From assembly GCF_000211475.1 (NCBI RefSeq), contig NC_015474.1:1488001-1552000 (forward strand): 64,000 bases of DNA, given 5' to 3'. The position numbers and the translations under genes are program-made. Within the stretch, counting starts at the first letter, position 1. Each line of letters opens with the position of its first letter. The notes below the pieces were generated by a model. That model saw nothing but the letters and a program-made list of their open reading frames with translations, was not told where the DNA came from and did not search any database. This stretch comes from Pyrococcus sp. NA2. GTDB taxonomy: Archaea > Methanobacteriota_B > Thermococci > Thermococcales > Thermococcaceae. Positions 56,667 through 64,000 of the stretch are shown piece after piece.

Positions 56667-57239
56667 TCATTCCCTTAATATGGCAATAGCTCTTACAGGA
56701 CTTCCTGACCCTCTCCTTATCTTTAGCGGGAAGCCTATGAACGTGAACTCCTTCCCAAGGAGAACCTCAAGGTTTGTTAGATTTTCAAATATTGGGACTT
56801 CTGCCGAAAGCAATATCCTATGAACCTCAGAATTTCCTATGCTCATGGAATCTGTTCCAACTGCCTTCACACCTTTCTCCACGAGAAATCTTGCAAGTTC
56901 AGGGGAAAGTTCCCTTCCTTCTGTTAAGAATAGAACTATCTTTTCTCGATAATCCAAACCTGGAATTTCTGATGGCTTAACTTCTCCTTTTCCATCTCTG
57001 ACGTCCAGGACTAGTCCAGAGCCAATGAACTTCTCAAGTGGCATTACATCTATTGTCTTTCCGCCTGGAATGAAATGAGCAGGTGCATCGACATGCGTTC
57101 CCGAATGCTCTCCAATCTTTAGGATGTTCATATAGTATCCATCTTTCTCGACGGTTGCCAATGTTTTAACCTCTATCCTTGGGTCTCCTGGATAAACTGG
57201 GGTTTCCTCACCGAGAGAAATTGAGAGGTCTATTATCAT
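56667..57239 (-). CDS. Cyclase family / kynurenine-formamidase-like hydrolase
   Basis: About 190 aa metal-dependent hydrolase of the Cyclase fold. Signature HSGTHVDAPAHFIPGG (metal-binding His and Asp), preceded by SLGEETPVYPGDPRIE, and VGTDSMSIG in the C-terminal half. ATG 57239 (MIIDLSISLGEET) is the natural start. Substrate not clear; formamides or cyclic amides are handled by relatives. Confidence 0.85.
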   Translation of the reverse strand: MIIDLSISLGEETPVYPGDPRIEVKTLATVEKDGYYMNILKIGEHSGTHVDAPAHFIPGGKTIDVMPLEKFIGSGLVLDVRDGKGEVKPSEIPGLDYREKIVLFLTEGRELSPELARFLVEKGVKAVGTDSMSIGNSEVHRILLSAEVPIFENLTNLEVLLGKEFTFIGFPLKIRRGSGSPVRAIAILRE

Positions 57240-57272
57240 GGAACACACCAAATGCATATAGCATGCGTAACA

Positions 57273-57363
57273 CTTAAAAGTCAGCTACCCAACTTGTCCC
57301 GACTAAGCGGGGTTAACCCGCGGGATGTCCCCGAGCCGGGGGAACCACAAACTAGGGAGGGAG
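57273..57363 (+). promoter_or_regulatory. L15e promoter and GC-rich structured leader
   Basis: TATA-like CTTAAAAGT at 57273-57281. The expected 5' leader (about 57303-57367) is very GC-rich and holds two hairpins: GCGGG-GTTAA-CCCGC (57307-57321) and CCCCG-AGC-CGGGG (57329-57341), followed by ACCACA and the ribosome site GGGAGGGAG. Candidate autoregulatory leader or an embedded small RNA. Confidence 0.45.
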
Positions 57364-57367
57364 CAAG

Positions 57368-57952
57368 ATGGGGATGTATAAGTACATAAGGGAAGCGTGG
57401 AAGAGCCCGAAGAAGAGTTATGTCGGTCAGCTCCTTAAGCAGAGGATGATAAAGTGGAGAAGAGAGCCAGCTGTAGTAAGGATTGAGAGGCCAACTAGGC
57501 TTGATAGAGCTAGGGCCCTTGGCTACCAGGCGAAGCAGGGTTACATAATAGTCAGGGTTAGGGTGAGGAGAGGAGGAAGAAAGAGGCCAAGGTGGAAGGG
57601 TGGAAGGAAGCCAAGCAAGATGGGTCAGGTTAAGTACTCACCAAAGAAGTCCCTACAGTGGATCGCCGAGGAGAAGGCTGCGAGAAAGTTCCCCAACCTT
57701 GAGGTTCTCAACAGCTACTGGGTTGGAGAAGATGGTATGTACAAGTGGTTTGAAGTCATCATGGTCGATCCTCACCATCCAGTTATAAAGAGCGATCCGA
57801 AGATAGCCTGGATAGCACTCAAGCACCACAAGGGTAGAGTGTTCAGAGGTCTAACATCTGCAGGAAAGAAGAGTAGAGGATTAAGGAACAAGGGTAAGGG
57901 TGCAGAGAAAATAAGACCAAGTATAAGGGCCAACGAAGGTAAGGGTAAGTGA
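57368..57952 (+). CDS. rpl15e: Ribosomal protein L15e
   Basis: 194 aa, basic large-subunit protein shared by archaea and eukaryotes. Begins [16 protein letters not shown], contains [21 protein letters not shown] and [20 protein letters not shown], and ends with the [20 protein letters not shown] tail. A strong ribosome site and GC-rich leader precede it; an oligo-T/C stretch follows. Confidence 0.98.
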   Translation: MGMYKYIREAWKSPKKSYVGQLLKQRMIKWRREPAVVRIERPTRLDRARALGYQAKQGYIIVRVRVRRGGRKRPRWKGGRKPSKMGQVKYSPKKSLQWIAEEKAARKFPNLEVLNSYWVGEDGMYKWFEVIMVDPHHPVIKSDPKIAWIALKHHKGRVFRGLTSAGKKSRGLRNKGKGAEKIRPSIRANEGKGK

Positions 57953-57970
57953 TTCTTTCCTCCCTTTTTC
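57953..57970 (+). terminator. Oligo-pyrimidine terminator after L15e
   Basis: TTCTTTCCTCCCTTTTTCTC directly behind the stop codon, typical of archaeal termination. Confidence 0.4.
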
Positions 57971-57985
57971 TCATTGGTGATCATC

Positions 57986-58420
57986 TTGAGGATTGTTATC
58001 TGTTGCATAGGAAATGAACTTCAGGGTGATGATGCATTTGGAATCTTGGTCTATAGGAAGCTCAAAGATGTCGTTAAGGAAGAAGCAGTAATTTTGAACT
58101 GTGGGACCGTTCCTGAGAATTACCTTGGAAAGATAGTCGATTTAAAGCCAGATCTAGTAATCTTTGTTGATGCGGTTGACTTTGGTGGCAAACCAGGAGA
58201 GATAATAATGGCTGATCCTGAGGAAACCATGGGAGAGGCGATGTCAACTCATAACTTGCCCCTGAAGGTTTTAACGAACTTCATAAAGAAGAATACCAAT
58301 GCAAAAGTAATACTAATAGGATGCCAGCCAAAAGATATTGGCCTGTTCATGGAGGTTAGCAAAGAGGTTAGGGAGGCAGTTGACAAGGCATTTAATTACA
58401 TAATTAAGTTATTATCTTGA
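57986..58420 (+). CDS. hycI: Hydrogenase maturation protease (HycI family)
   Basis: About 144 aa nickel-dependent endopeptidase that trims the C-terminus of a [NiFe] hydrogenase large subunit. Seen: [14 protein letters not shown] (conserved GNxxxGDD with the Ni-binding Asp), [11 protein letters not shown] (second Asp) and STHNLPL (His ligand), then [11 protein letters not shown] 57986 ([13 protein letters not shown]) fits the family start and has GGTGAT a few nt upstream; no hydrogenase is nearby. Confidence 0.88.
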   Translation: MRIVICCIGNELQGDDAFGILVYRKLKDVVKEEAVILNCGTVPENYLGKIVDLKPDLVIFVDAVDFGGKPGEIIMADPEETMGEAMSTHNLPLKVLTNFIKKNTNAKVILIGCQPKDIGLFMEVSKEVREAVDKAFNYIIKLLS

Positions 58421-58973
58421 GATCTTCCTTCCTGTTAACGTTGAAAAAGCTCACTCTCCACTCCACTGGGATATCCTCAATTCTAATATAGCAGGGATTT
58501 GAGACAATTATTGCATCTCCAAGCTTATAAAGTCCTCTCTTAATTCTCTCTTCAAGAATTTCTCGAAATTTCTTTGAGTATGCAGCGTGAAGAGGTTCTA
58601 AATAACCATTCTCCCATCTCGGAACGCACACAATTTTTCCATAATTATTGAATTCTTTAATTATGTAATCAATGAATTCTGGAATTAATGAAGGCATGTC
58701 CCCTCCAACAATAAACGAATCTCCCAAGGAAAGAGCCGTATATACCCCGGAAATTGGACCCAAGAGTAGATCATCAACCACAACCTCATAACCAAAACTT
58801 TTCATGGTTTCCTTGTTCCAGGGAGCGGCCACTATCACTATCTCATTTATTTCCCTGCTCATTTCAAGTCTCTCTATGGTATGTAAAATTAAGGGTTTCC
58901 CATTCACCTTGTAAAGTAGCTTGTCTATACCAAATCTCCTACTTTTTCCTCCAGCAAGGACTACCCCAAGCAT
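58404..58973 (-). CDS. mobA: Molybdenum cofactor guanylyltransferase-like protein
   Basis: 189 aa nucleotidyltransferase. N-terminal [21 protein letters not shown] (GTP-binding GGxSxRxGxDK pattern), [20 protein letters not shown] (metal Asp), PLHAAYSK. It probably attaches GMP to the tungsto- or molybdopterin cofactor. ATG 58973 ([11 protein letters not shown]) is chosen; the longer frame from 59018 overlaps promoter DNA. The stop overlaps the hycI end (convergent, 17 bp). Confidence 0.88.
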   Translation of the reverse strand: MLGVVLAGGKSRRFGIDKLLYKVNGKPLILHTIERLEMSREINEIVIVAAPWNKETMKSFGYEVVVDDLLLGPISGVYTALSLGDSFIVGGDMPSLIPEFIDYIIKEFNNYGKIVCVPRWENGYLEPLHAAYSKKFREILEERIKRGLYKLGDAIIVSNPCYIRIEDIPVEWRVSFFNVNRKEDLKIIT

Positions 58974-59020
58974 CAATATAACATCTCCCCATGGCTTTAA
59001 AAATGAGCATATGCACAAGA

Positions 59021-59044
59021 CTTAAAAGTGTTAGGCTAACCTAA
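59021..59044 (+). promoter_or_regulatory. TATA box with DtxR/IdeR-like operator, Fe-S MinD operon
   Basis: CTTAAAAG (59021-59028) is followed by TTAGGCTAACCTAA (59031-59044), then the ribosome site GGAGGTGATT and ATG 59061. The operator is identical to the one at 49700-49713 and holds the same place between TATA box and start, as expected for a repressor site. Confidence 0.6.
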
Positions 59045-59060
59045 TTCCGGAGGTGATTGA

Positions 59061-59921
59061 ATGCAAATAGCCGTCAGTGGCGGTAAAGGTGGAACGGGAA
59101 AGTCAACGGTTGCCGTTAACATAGCCGTTGAGTTAGCTAAGAAGTTTAAATTGGTTCTTGCGGATCTTGATGTTGAAGCTCCCAACGATCACATTCTCCT
59201 CGGCGTAAATCTAGGGAACGAGAGAGAAGTTCACCAATTCATGCCAAAGTTCGACTATTCTAAGTGCATAAAGTGCAGGAAATGTGCAGAGGTTTGTGAG
59301 GAACATGCCATAGTTACGCTCAAAGATGGAACACCATTCCTCATGCCAACCCTCTGCTCAGGTTGCAGGGCCTGCGAGATAGTCTGTCCAGTACCGGGAG
59401 CGATACAGGAGGGATCCAGATTAATAGGACATACTTACGTAACCGAGACACCATACAACTTCATCCTTGTCACCGGAAAGCTTAGGGAAGGAGAAGAAAG
59501 ATCGATGCCATTGGTTGTGGCCACTAAGAGGAGAGTGAAGGAACTTTCTTGGGATCTACTTATAGTTGACACAGCGGCTGGAACGGGAAATACTGTTTCA
59601 AAGGCAATAGAGGGATCAGAGTTACTTATAGCCGTTACGGAGCCAACACCACTCGGAATTCATGACACGGAACTCATACTTGAGCTAGGTAGGCTCATGG
59701 AAATCGAGACGTGGGTGGTGATAAACAGATCGGATCTTGGAGATGTTAATGAAGTCTACAGAAGGGCTGAGAGATATGGAGCCGAGGTGATAGCTGAGAT
59801 ACCTTACAGCGAGAACATAGTGAAAACCTACGTTTCTGGAACCCCAATAGTCACGACGAATTTCCCTGAGGCTGAGATCTTTAGAAAGATAGCCGATAAG
59901 ATTTACAACTTCCTGAGGTGA
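59061..59921 (+). CDS. MinD-family ATPase with ferredoxin domain (first copy)
   Basis: 286 aa. Deviant Walker A AVSGGKGGTGKSTVAVN at residues 3-19, LADLDVEAPND, then an inserted 2x[4Fe-4S] ferredoxin (residues 62-112: CIKCRKCAEVCEEHA and CSGCRACEIVCPVPG), then LLIVDTAAGTGN and VTEPTPLGIHD. Such proteins are linked to Fe-S or nitrogenase-related cluster handling; precise role unknown. It is 0 bp from its paralogue, so the pair are translated together. Confidence 0.88.
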   Translation: MQIAVSGGKGGTGKSTVAVNIAVELAKKFKLVLADLDVEAPNDHILLGVNLGNEREVHQFMPKFDYSKCIKCRKCAEVCEEHAIVTLKDGTPFLMPTLCSGCRACEIVCPVPGAIQEGSRLIGHTYVTETPYNFILVTGKLREGEERSMPLVVATKRRVKELSWDLLIVDTAAGTGNTVSKAIEGSELLIAVTEPTPLGIHDTELILELGRLMEIETWVVINRSDLGDVNEVYRRAERYGAEVIAEIPYSENIVKTYVSGTPIVTTNFPEAEIFRKIADKIYNFLR

Positions 59922-60821
59922 TTGAATATGCAGATCGTGATTGCTAGCGGAAAGGGAGGAGTTGGTAAGAGCTCGATAACCGCATCACTCTTGTATCTAC
60001 TCAAGGATGATTATAGGTTGATAGCCGTGGATGCGGATGCAGAGGCACCAAACTTAGGCCTACTCCTGGGAGTTACTAATTGGGAAGAAGAGAGAGAACA
60101 TGTAGGGGCAAAGATAGCCAGGATAAACCCTGAGACCTGCATAAGATGTGGAATCTGTCGAGAGAGGTGTCCCTATGAGTGCATCTACATGGATGAGTAT
60201 GGAAACTACGTTGTTAACGAACTAACCTGCGAAGGTTGCAATGTGTGTGGTTTGGTCTGTCCAGTCCCTGGAACTATAACACTGGAGCAGGTAAGATCAG
60301 GGGTCATCAGAAAGGCCACAACTAAGTACGGATTTCCAATAATCTCGGCCCAGCTTGACGTTGGGAGGCCCGAGAGTGGGAAATTGGTCACCGAGGAGAA
60401 GGAGTGGGCGAGCAGGATTATGAAGGAGCAGGGGCTTGAGCATATGATAGTGGATTCAGCGGCTGGAATAGGTTGCCAAGTCATAGCCAGCGTCGGTGGA
60501 GCTGACGTGGCAATACTAATAGCGGAACCAACACCTGCATCTTTAAGTGATGTTCAAAGGGTTTACAAGGTGGTTCAACACTTCCACGAGCCAGCTTACT
60601 TAATAGTTAACAAGGCTGATATAAATCCAGGATTTACAAAACTTAGAGAGTGGGCGGAAAGTGAGGGGATTCCAATTCTTGGAGAGATTCCGTATGATTC
60701 ATCAATTCCCAAGAGCATGTCAATGCTTAAACCATTCGTAGAGGCTTTTCCTGATTCGAAGGCTTCAAAAGCAATAAGGGAGGTTGCAGAAGTTATTAAA
60801 GAGGAGATAATAAGAGGATGA
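59922..60821 (+). CDS. MinD-family ATPase with ferredoxin domain (second copy)
   Basis: 299 aa paralogue of the gene directly upstream. Walker A IASGKGGVGKSSITAS, AVDADAEAPNLG, ferredoxin insert with CIRCGICRERCPYEC and CEGCNVCGLVCPVPG, then MIVDSAAGIGCQV and IAEPTPASLSD. Ribosome site GAGGTGATTG overlaps the previous stop. Two such proteins probably form a heterodimer. Confidence 0.88.
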   Translation: MNMQIVIASGKGGVGKSSITASLLYLLKDDYRLIAVDADAEAPNLGLLLGVTNWEEEREHVGAKIARINPETCIRCGICRERCPYECIYMDEYGNYVVNELTCEGCNVCGLVCPVPGTITLEQVRSGVIRKATTKYGFPIISAQLDVGRPESGKLVTEEKEWASRIMKEQGLEHMIVDSAAGIGCQVIASVGGADVAILIAEPTPASLSDVQRVYKVVQHFHEPAYLIVNKADINPGFTKLREWAESEGIPILGEIPYDSSIPKSMSMLKPFVEAFPDSKASKAIREVAEVIKEEIIRG

Positions 60822-60830
60822 GCTCGAAAC

Positions 60831-60840
60831 CTTTATAAAT
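60831..60840 (+). promoter_or_regulatory. TATA promoter of tRNA-Leu
   Basis: CTTTATAAAT centred about 30 bp before the tRNA 5' end. Confidence 0.6.
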
Positions 60841-60864
60841 TCCTTCTCTTGTATTGTTTCCTGA

Positions 60865-60952
60865 GCGGGGGTTGCCGAGCCTGGTCAAAGGCGCGGGATT
60901 CAGGGTCCCGTCCCGTAGGGGTTCCGGGGTTCAAATCCCCGCCCCCGCACCA
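60865..60952 (+). tRNA. tRNA-Leu (CAG)
   Basis: Class II tRNA of 88 nt with encoded CCA. Acceptor GCGGGGG...CCCCCGC, discriminator A; anticodon arm CGGGA-TTCAGGG-TCCCG with anticodon CAG; long variable arm; T arm GGGGTTCAAATCCCC. No intron. Confidence 0.96.
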
Positions 60953-61132
60953 GCAATATTTTCTTCCAAATAATTAGTAATTGATACCCAGATCCCTTTC
61001 TTGCTCTTTTTAGTTGTGGTTTTCTAGTCAGCCCGATAAATTTTTTCTTGTACATTAGAACTTGACATATTGTATGTTAGCCTGATTCAAGAGGGAATTC
61101 AATATAATAAATAAAACACTTGGAAGAAGTAA

Positions 61133-62127
61133 TTAAACAATTTTGTGCATTTTCCTCCCTCCCTGTATATAACTTCTAAATGTGCTCAGGTTTTCCAAGA
61201 ATATCTCTTTAGCCCTTTCATTGACAAATGGATTTTTCTCTGGCCTTTTAACAACTCCCTCATATGCTGAGAGTAATCCTATCGGGGTTATTTCTATCAC
61301 CCTCTTAAAGTCTTCGAAATCTCTTTTGTATGGATAGCAGAGCCAGACTTCATCAAATATGCTCCCTTCTATCTTCTCCCATTTGTACTTCATGTATGGA
61401 TTTAAAAGGTACATCATGGCCTCTCCTATGGCTTCATATATGTTTGCCTTTTGGATAATCCCCTTATTGGAGCGATATCCTTTCACTTCTATTCCTATTA
61501 TATGATTTTCCCTCTCATTTACGCTATTATATCGGCGTCTGGTGAAAAATAGATAAAAGGATCCCATTCATCTCCACTTAGAGCATTCAACTTCACATCC
61601 ATTAAAACATAGTCAAAATTTTTTGAGAGAGCTAAGATTAACGCGCGCTTTATTTCCTTCTCTCTTTCTCTAGGTTCGACAATAGTTTTTGGCTTTGTTT
61701 TTTCAAGCATGTTTAGTAAATTCCAGCCTTCCCTCAATAGAGCTTTTAGGAATTCAAATATCTCATCTTTATCAGCCAAAGCTAGCAACGTTACACCATT
61801 TTCAACGACAGCTATTGTTCCTGCTACATAAATATTTCCTGACCTGCTCTTAAATTTAGAAGAAACTGTATCACAATGTAAATCAAGACCCATTTGGAGT
61901 AGCTTGTTACAATTAAACAAAATTAAACTTGAATATGGTTTTAGATGGTTGTCATATACATAGGCTTCAGAAATTTTCGCTTCTCTAGAATACCACTCTG
62001 GGAACCAGTGTCCTATTGGTATTTCCTCATAATTTATGTTATGTAATCTCTTTATGTCTTCCAAATAGTTTAGTATTTTTTCATGAGTTTCTTTCTCATA
62101 ATACGGGGCATAATACCTTAAGTGCAT
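61133..62127 (-). pseudogene. PD-(D/E)XK nuclease-like gene with a frameshift
   Basis: Two overlapping frames make one protein. The first (62127 to 61519) starts MHLRYYAPYYEKETHEKIL and ends FIYFSPDADIIA*. The second continues as VNERENHIIGIEVKGYRSNKG and runs to 61133. Joined, SPDADIIAVN...GIEVKGY is the PD...(D/E)XK active site of restriction-endonuclease-fold enzymes, so the shift falls between the catalytic Asp and the Glu-x-Lys. One missing base near 61523 explains it. Either a dead gene or a sequence error. AT-rich, no recognised family name; divergent from the UDG-like gene. Confidence 0.65.
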
Positions 62128-62237
62128 TTAGTGATCCCCAAAGAATTCTACCTAAATCAAAAATTTAAAAATTGAAACTCAGGAATAATTAATAAAATAT
62201 TAAAAACTTTAATAAACATTTGTGCAAATCAGTTATC

Positions 62238-63077
62238 ATGATGCCTAAGGCATTTTTAGAGTTAGGTGCTGAGATAATCCTATGCTCAGAGGGATGTAAA
62301 GGTATAAAGAATTCCAAGGAGGAAGGTATCATTCCAAGAGTTCTAATCCTTTCTACACTTCAAGGCAAGCCTTCCAGAGAAAAAGCAAAAATTGGTATTT
62401 TTGGAATAAATCCAGGACCTCACTTACCATTTGAAAGGCTTTACTATAGAGACATTCTAAAGAAACATGGATTATTGACAGCAGAATATAACAAAAGTAA
62501 CGCCATCAAAGCTTTTAAAGAAATCCATGATATATGGGTCTCAGAATTTATTAGGAACTACCGTAACTATCCTTCCCACTATAGATACTTTGCAAACATA
62601 TTGGAACTTATAAAGAAGGCAAAAGATTGTTTTAATTTACGTGAGGAGGATACAATTCTGTTAGGAGAATTAGTGTACTGTGAGAGTAAGAATGTTAGGG
62701 TTCCACTACCTACAGAAACCTTACAAAAGTGTATAGAGAAGTTTTTGGGGCGTGTACTTGATTTTATAGAAGGGGACTTAATTTTATGTTTGGGGTGGGA
62801 ATCCTATGAGATCATGAAAAAGCTAACCAAAAAGAGGAAAATACATGAGAAAATTTTTCCCGACATAGCTGAAAAGCTGAAAAACAAAAAGATACTTGGA
62901 TTATACCATCCTACTGGAAGTCCTAAGTTTTATTCATACTTTAAGGATAATAAAAAGCCTGTAACTGAAAGATCTCTAAATCCTGAGCTTTGTGAAACAA
63001 TAAAGGACTTCCTAAAGAGTAGCAAAAGATATGGGTTTATAAAAAAAGAAAACAATGCTTTAAAAATAGTAGAATAG
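62238..63077 (+). CDS. Uracil-DNA-glycosylase-fold protein
   Basis: About 279 aa. KIGIFGINPGPHLPFERLYYRD resembles motif 1 of the UDG superfamily (GxxPGxxE region), ILCLGWESYEIM is the central strand, and LYHPTGSPKFYSYF the motif 2 (HPS/HPT loop). N-terminal LCSEGCKGI adds two Cys that could bind metal. It may process damaged DNA, but UDG-like proteins also serve in phage defence. Start: ATG 62238 or 62241; there is no ribosome site, so probably leaderless. Strongly AT-rich codons compared with core genes. Confidence 0.55.
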   Translation: MMPKAFLELGAEIILCSEGCKGIKNSKEEGIIPRVLILSTLQGKPSREKAKIGIFGINPGPHLPFERLYYRDILKKHGLLTAEYNKSNAIKAFKEIHDIWVSEFIRNYRNYPSHYRYFANILELIKKAKDCFNLREEDTILLGELVYCESKNVRVPLPTETLQKCIEKFLGRVLDFIEGDLILCLGWESYEIMKKLTKKRKIHEKIFPDIAEKLKNKKILGLYHPTGSPKFYSYFKDNKKPVTERSLNPELCETIKDFLKSSKRYGFIKKENNALKIVE

Positions 63078-63108
63078 AGGTTGCATTTTCAGAATTTACA
63101 AAAATTAC

Positions 63109-63249
63109 TTAATTTAATCTTTTAGTATTTTTGTTTCTCTTTCTCTTAGTGTGTTCTTCTATCAAATCTCCTTCCCCTGCAATATTAACAAAGGCCTTAA
63201 ATGAATCTTTGCCTAAGTGCGAGATTATTTCTTGTACTTTGGAGAGCAT
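63109..63249 (-). CDS. Small ORF of 46 aa behind the encapsulin-like gene
   Basis: Reads MLSKVQEIISHLGKDSFKAF, then VNIAGEGDLIEEHTKRKRNK and a basic tail ending KRLN. It lies 34 bp after the encapsulin-like stop, in the same direction; AAATATAAAC just upstream could also act as a TATA box. No family recognised. The amphipathic N-terminus and basic tail make it look like a real small protein. Confidence 0.4.
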   Translation of the reverse strand: MLSKVQEIISHLGKDSFKAFVNIAGEGDLIEEHTKRKRNKNTKRLN

Positions 63250-63283
63250 TAAGTGTATAGTTTATATTTTCCACACTCTGCTA

Positions 63284-63574
<291 letters not shown>

Positions 63575-63720
63575 CTAAGGGAACATAAACAAGAATAAAA
63601 ATGTTTCTAAAGTCGATCAAATTAGGAATAATTATTATATTTTAATAGCTTCTGTTATAGTGATATTCTCGAAAATTTTATAAAATTTATAGTAGCATAA
63701 TTTAAATGGTGATTATATAT

Positions 63721-63798
63721 GCATGAAAGAAAACAAAAGTATTATGGTGTAGGATTGTGGGTAATAGTTTTATTTGTAATAATGTATGCCAGATAATC
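63721..63798 (+). CDS. Very small transmembrane peptide, 25 aa
   Basis: MHERKQKYYGVGLWVIVLFV followed by IMYAR*: a basic head and one transmembrane helix. GATTATATATG lies directly at its ATG region. Its stop region overlaps the ATG (63786) of the next membrane ORF, which suggests translational coupling. May be real or fortuitous. Confidence 0.25.
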
Positions 63799-64000
63799 CT
63801 ACAGATCCAGCGCTTCCAACTACGATGAGAGGTGATTTCGCGTGGTAAGATCTAAAAAACTATTTTTTTGCTCTGGCCTTGGTTTCGGCAATACCCTTAG
63901 CTCTTTCATTTTCTATTTTAGTTAGTTATTTGTTGGCAATCTTCATTTTGACTACAAATAAAGTACCACCTGGGCAGGGCATTCTATTTAACGCAATAAA
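63786..64000 (+). pseudogene. Membrane protein ORF interrupted by TAA, runs off the window
   Basis: Starts MPDNPTDPALPTTMRGDFAW, meets TAA at 63846-63848, and then goes on in the same frame as DLKNYFFALALVSAIPLALS with hydrophobic helices and a loop NKVPPGQGILFNAI to the window end. One substitution would restore the frame. No family recognised. Confidence 0.4.

Overview
The window is chromosomal DNA of a hyperthermophilic euryarchaeon of the order Thermococcales, most probably a Pyrococcus. The evidence is gene content (rubrerythrin, rubredoxin and superoxide reductase; HerA-Mre11-Rad50-NurA; type III RuBisCO; aIF2 alpha-Nop10; ribosomal protein L15e; Pus10), archaeal TATA promoters, GGTGATG-type ribosome sites, genome-encoded tRNA CCA ends, and a 30-nt CRISPR repeat of the Pyrococcus GTTCCAATAAGAC...GAATTGAAAG type. 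The species cannot be fixed from the sequence. A clustered citrate synthase-isocitrate dehydrogenase-aconitase set and the RuBisCO resemble Pyrococcus furiosus.

Layout. 1-3800: oxygen defence (Fur/PerR-type regulator end, two ferritin-like proteins, a STAND-type ATPase, rubrerythrin, rubredoxin, superoxide reductase). 3888-9158: a CRISPR array of 79 repeats and 78 spacers, read on the minus strand from an AT-rich leader at 9159-9640; no cas gene is present. 9643-14519: tRNA-Gly(CCC) and the partial TCA operon. 14717-23033: double-strand-break resection operon (nurA, rad50, mre11, herA) behind an antiporter and a small membrane protein. 23084-27615: HAD phosphatase, polyprenol-kinase-like protein, PLP decarboxylase, radical SAM protein, RuBisCO. 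27616-28167: an odd GT-rich then CA-rich non-coding stretch. 28356-32813: an Mrp-type Na+/H+ antiporter operon behind Sir2. 32887-42021: mostly housekeeping genes (Mrp/NBP35 ATPase, PanB, amidohydrolase, PAC2 chaperone, Nop10, aIF2 alpha, Pus10, UbiD-type decarboxylase).

42022-46540 is a small accessory island: a decayed STAND ATPase, an intact one, a GC-rich relic that looks like an IS200/IS605 right end, and a probable secreted toxin with its likely immunity gene plus broken copies of toxin-like sequence. 46869-60821 returns to core genes: hybrid cluster protein with a divergent regulator and shared operators, a radical SAM protein, an MFS transporter, LeuRS, a frameshifted amino-acid permease, a dipeptidase, a cyclase, L15e, a hydrogenase maturation protease, MobA, and two tandem Fe-S MinD-type ATPases. 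After tRNA-Leu(CAG) at 60865 the DNA becomes more AT-rich and accessory-like: a frameshifted PD-(D/E)XK nuclease, a uracil-DNA-glycosylase-fold protein, a family 4 (A-domain) encapsulin-like gene with a small ORF behind it, and a membrane ORF interrupted by a stop codon.

Most notable observations: the toxin/immunity locus with decayed duplicates; paired 19-bp-spaced GGGGTR boxes at the start of both intact STAND ATPases; the orphan omega-RNA-like element; a DtxR/IdeR-like operator shared by two Fe-S gene promoters; the GTCATA operators around hcp; and CRISPR spacer pairs that encode the same peptide.
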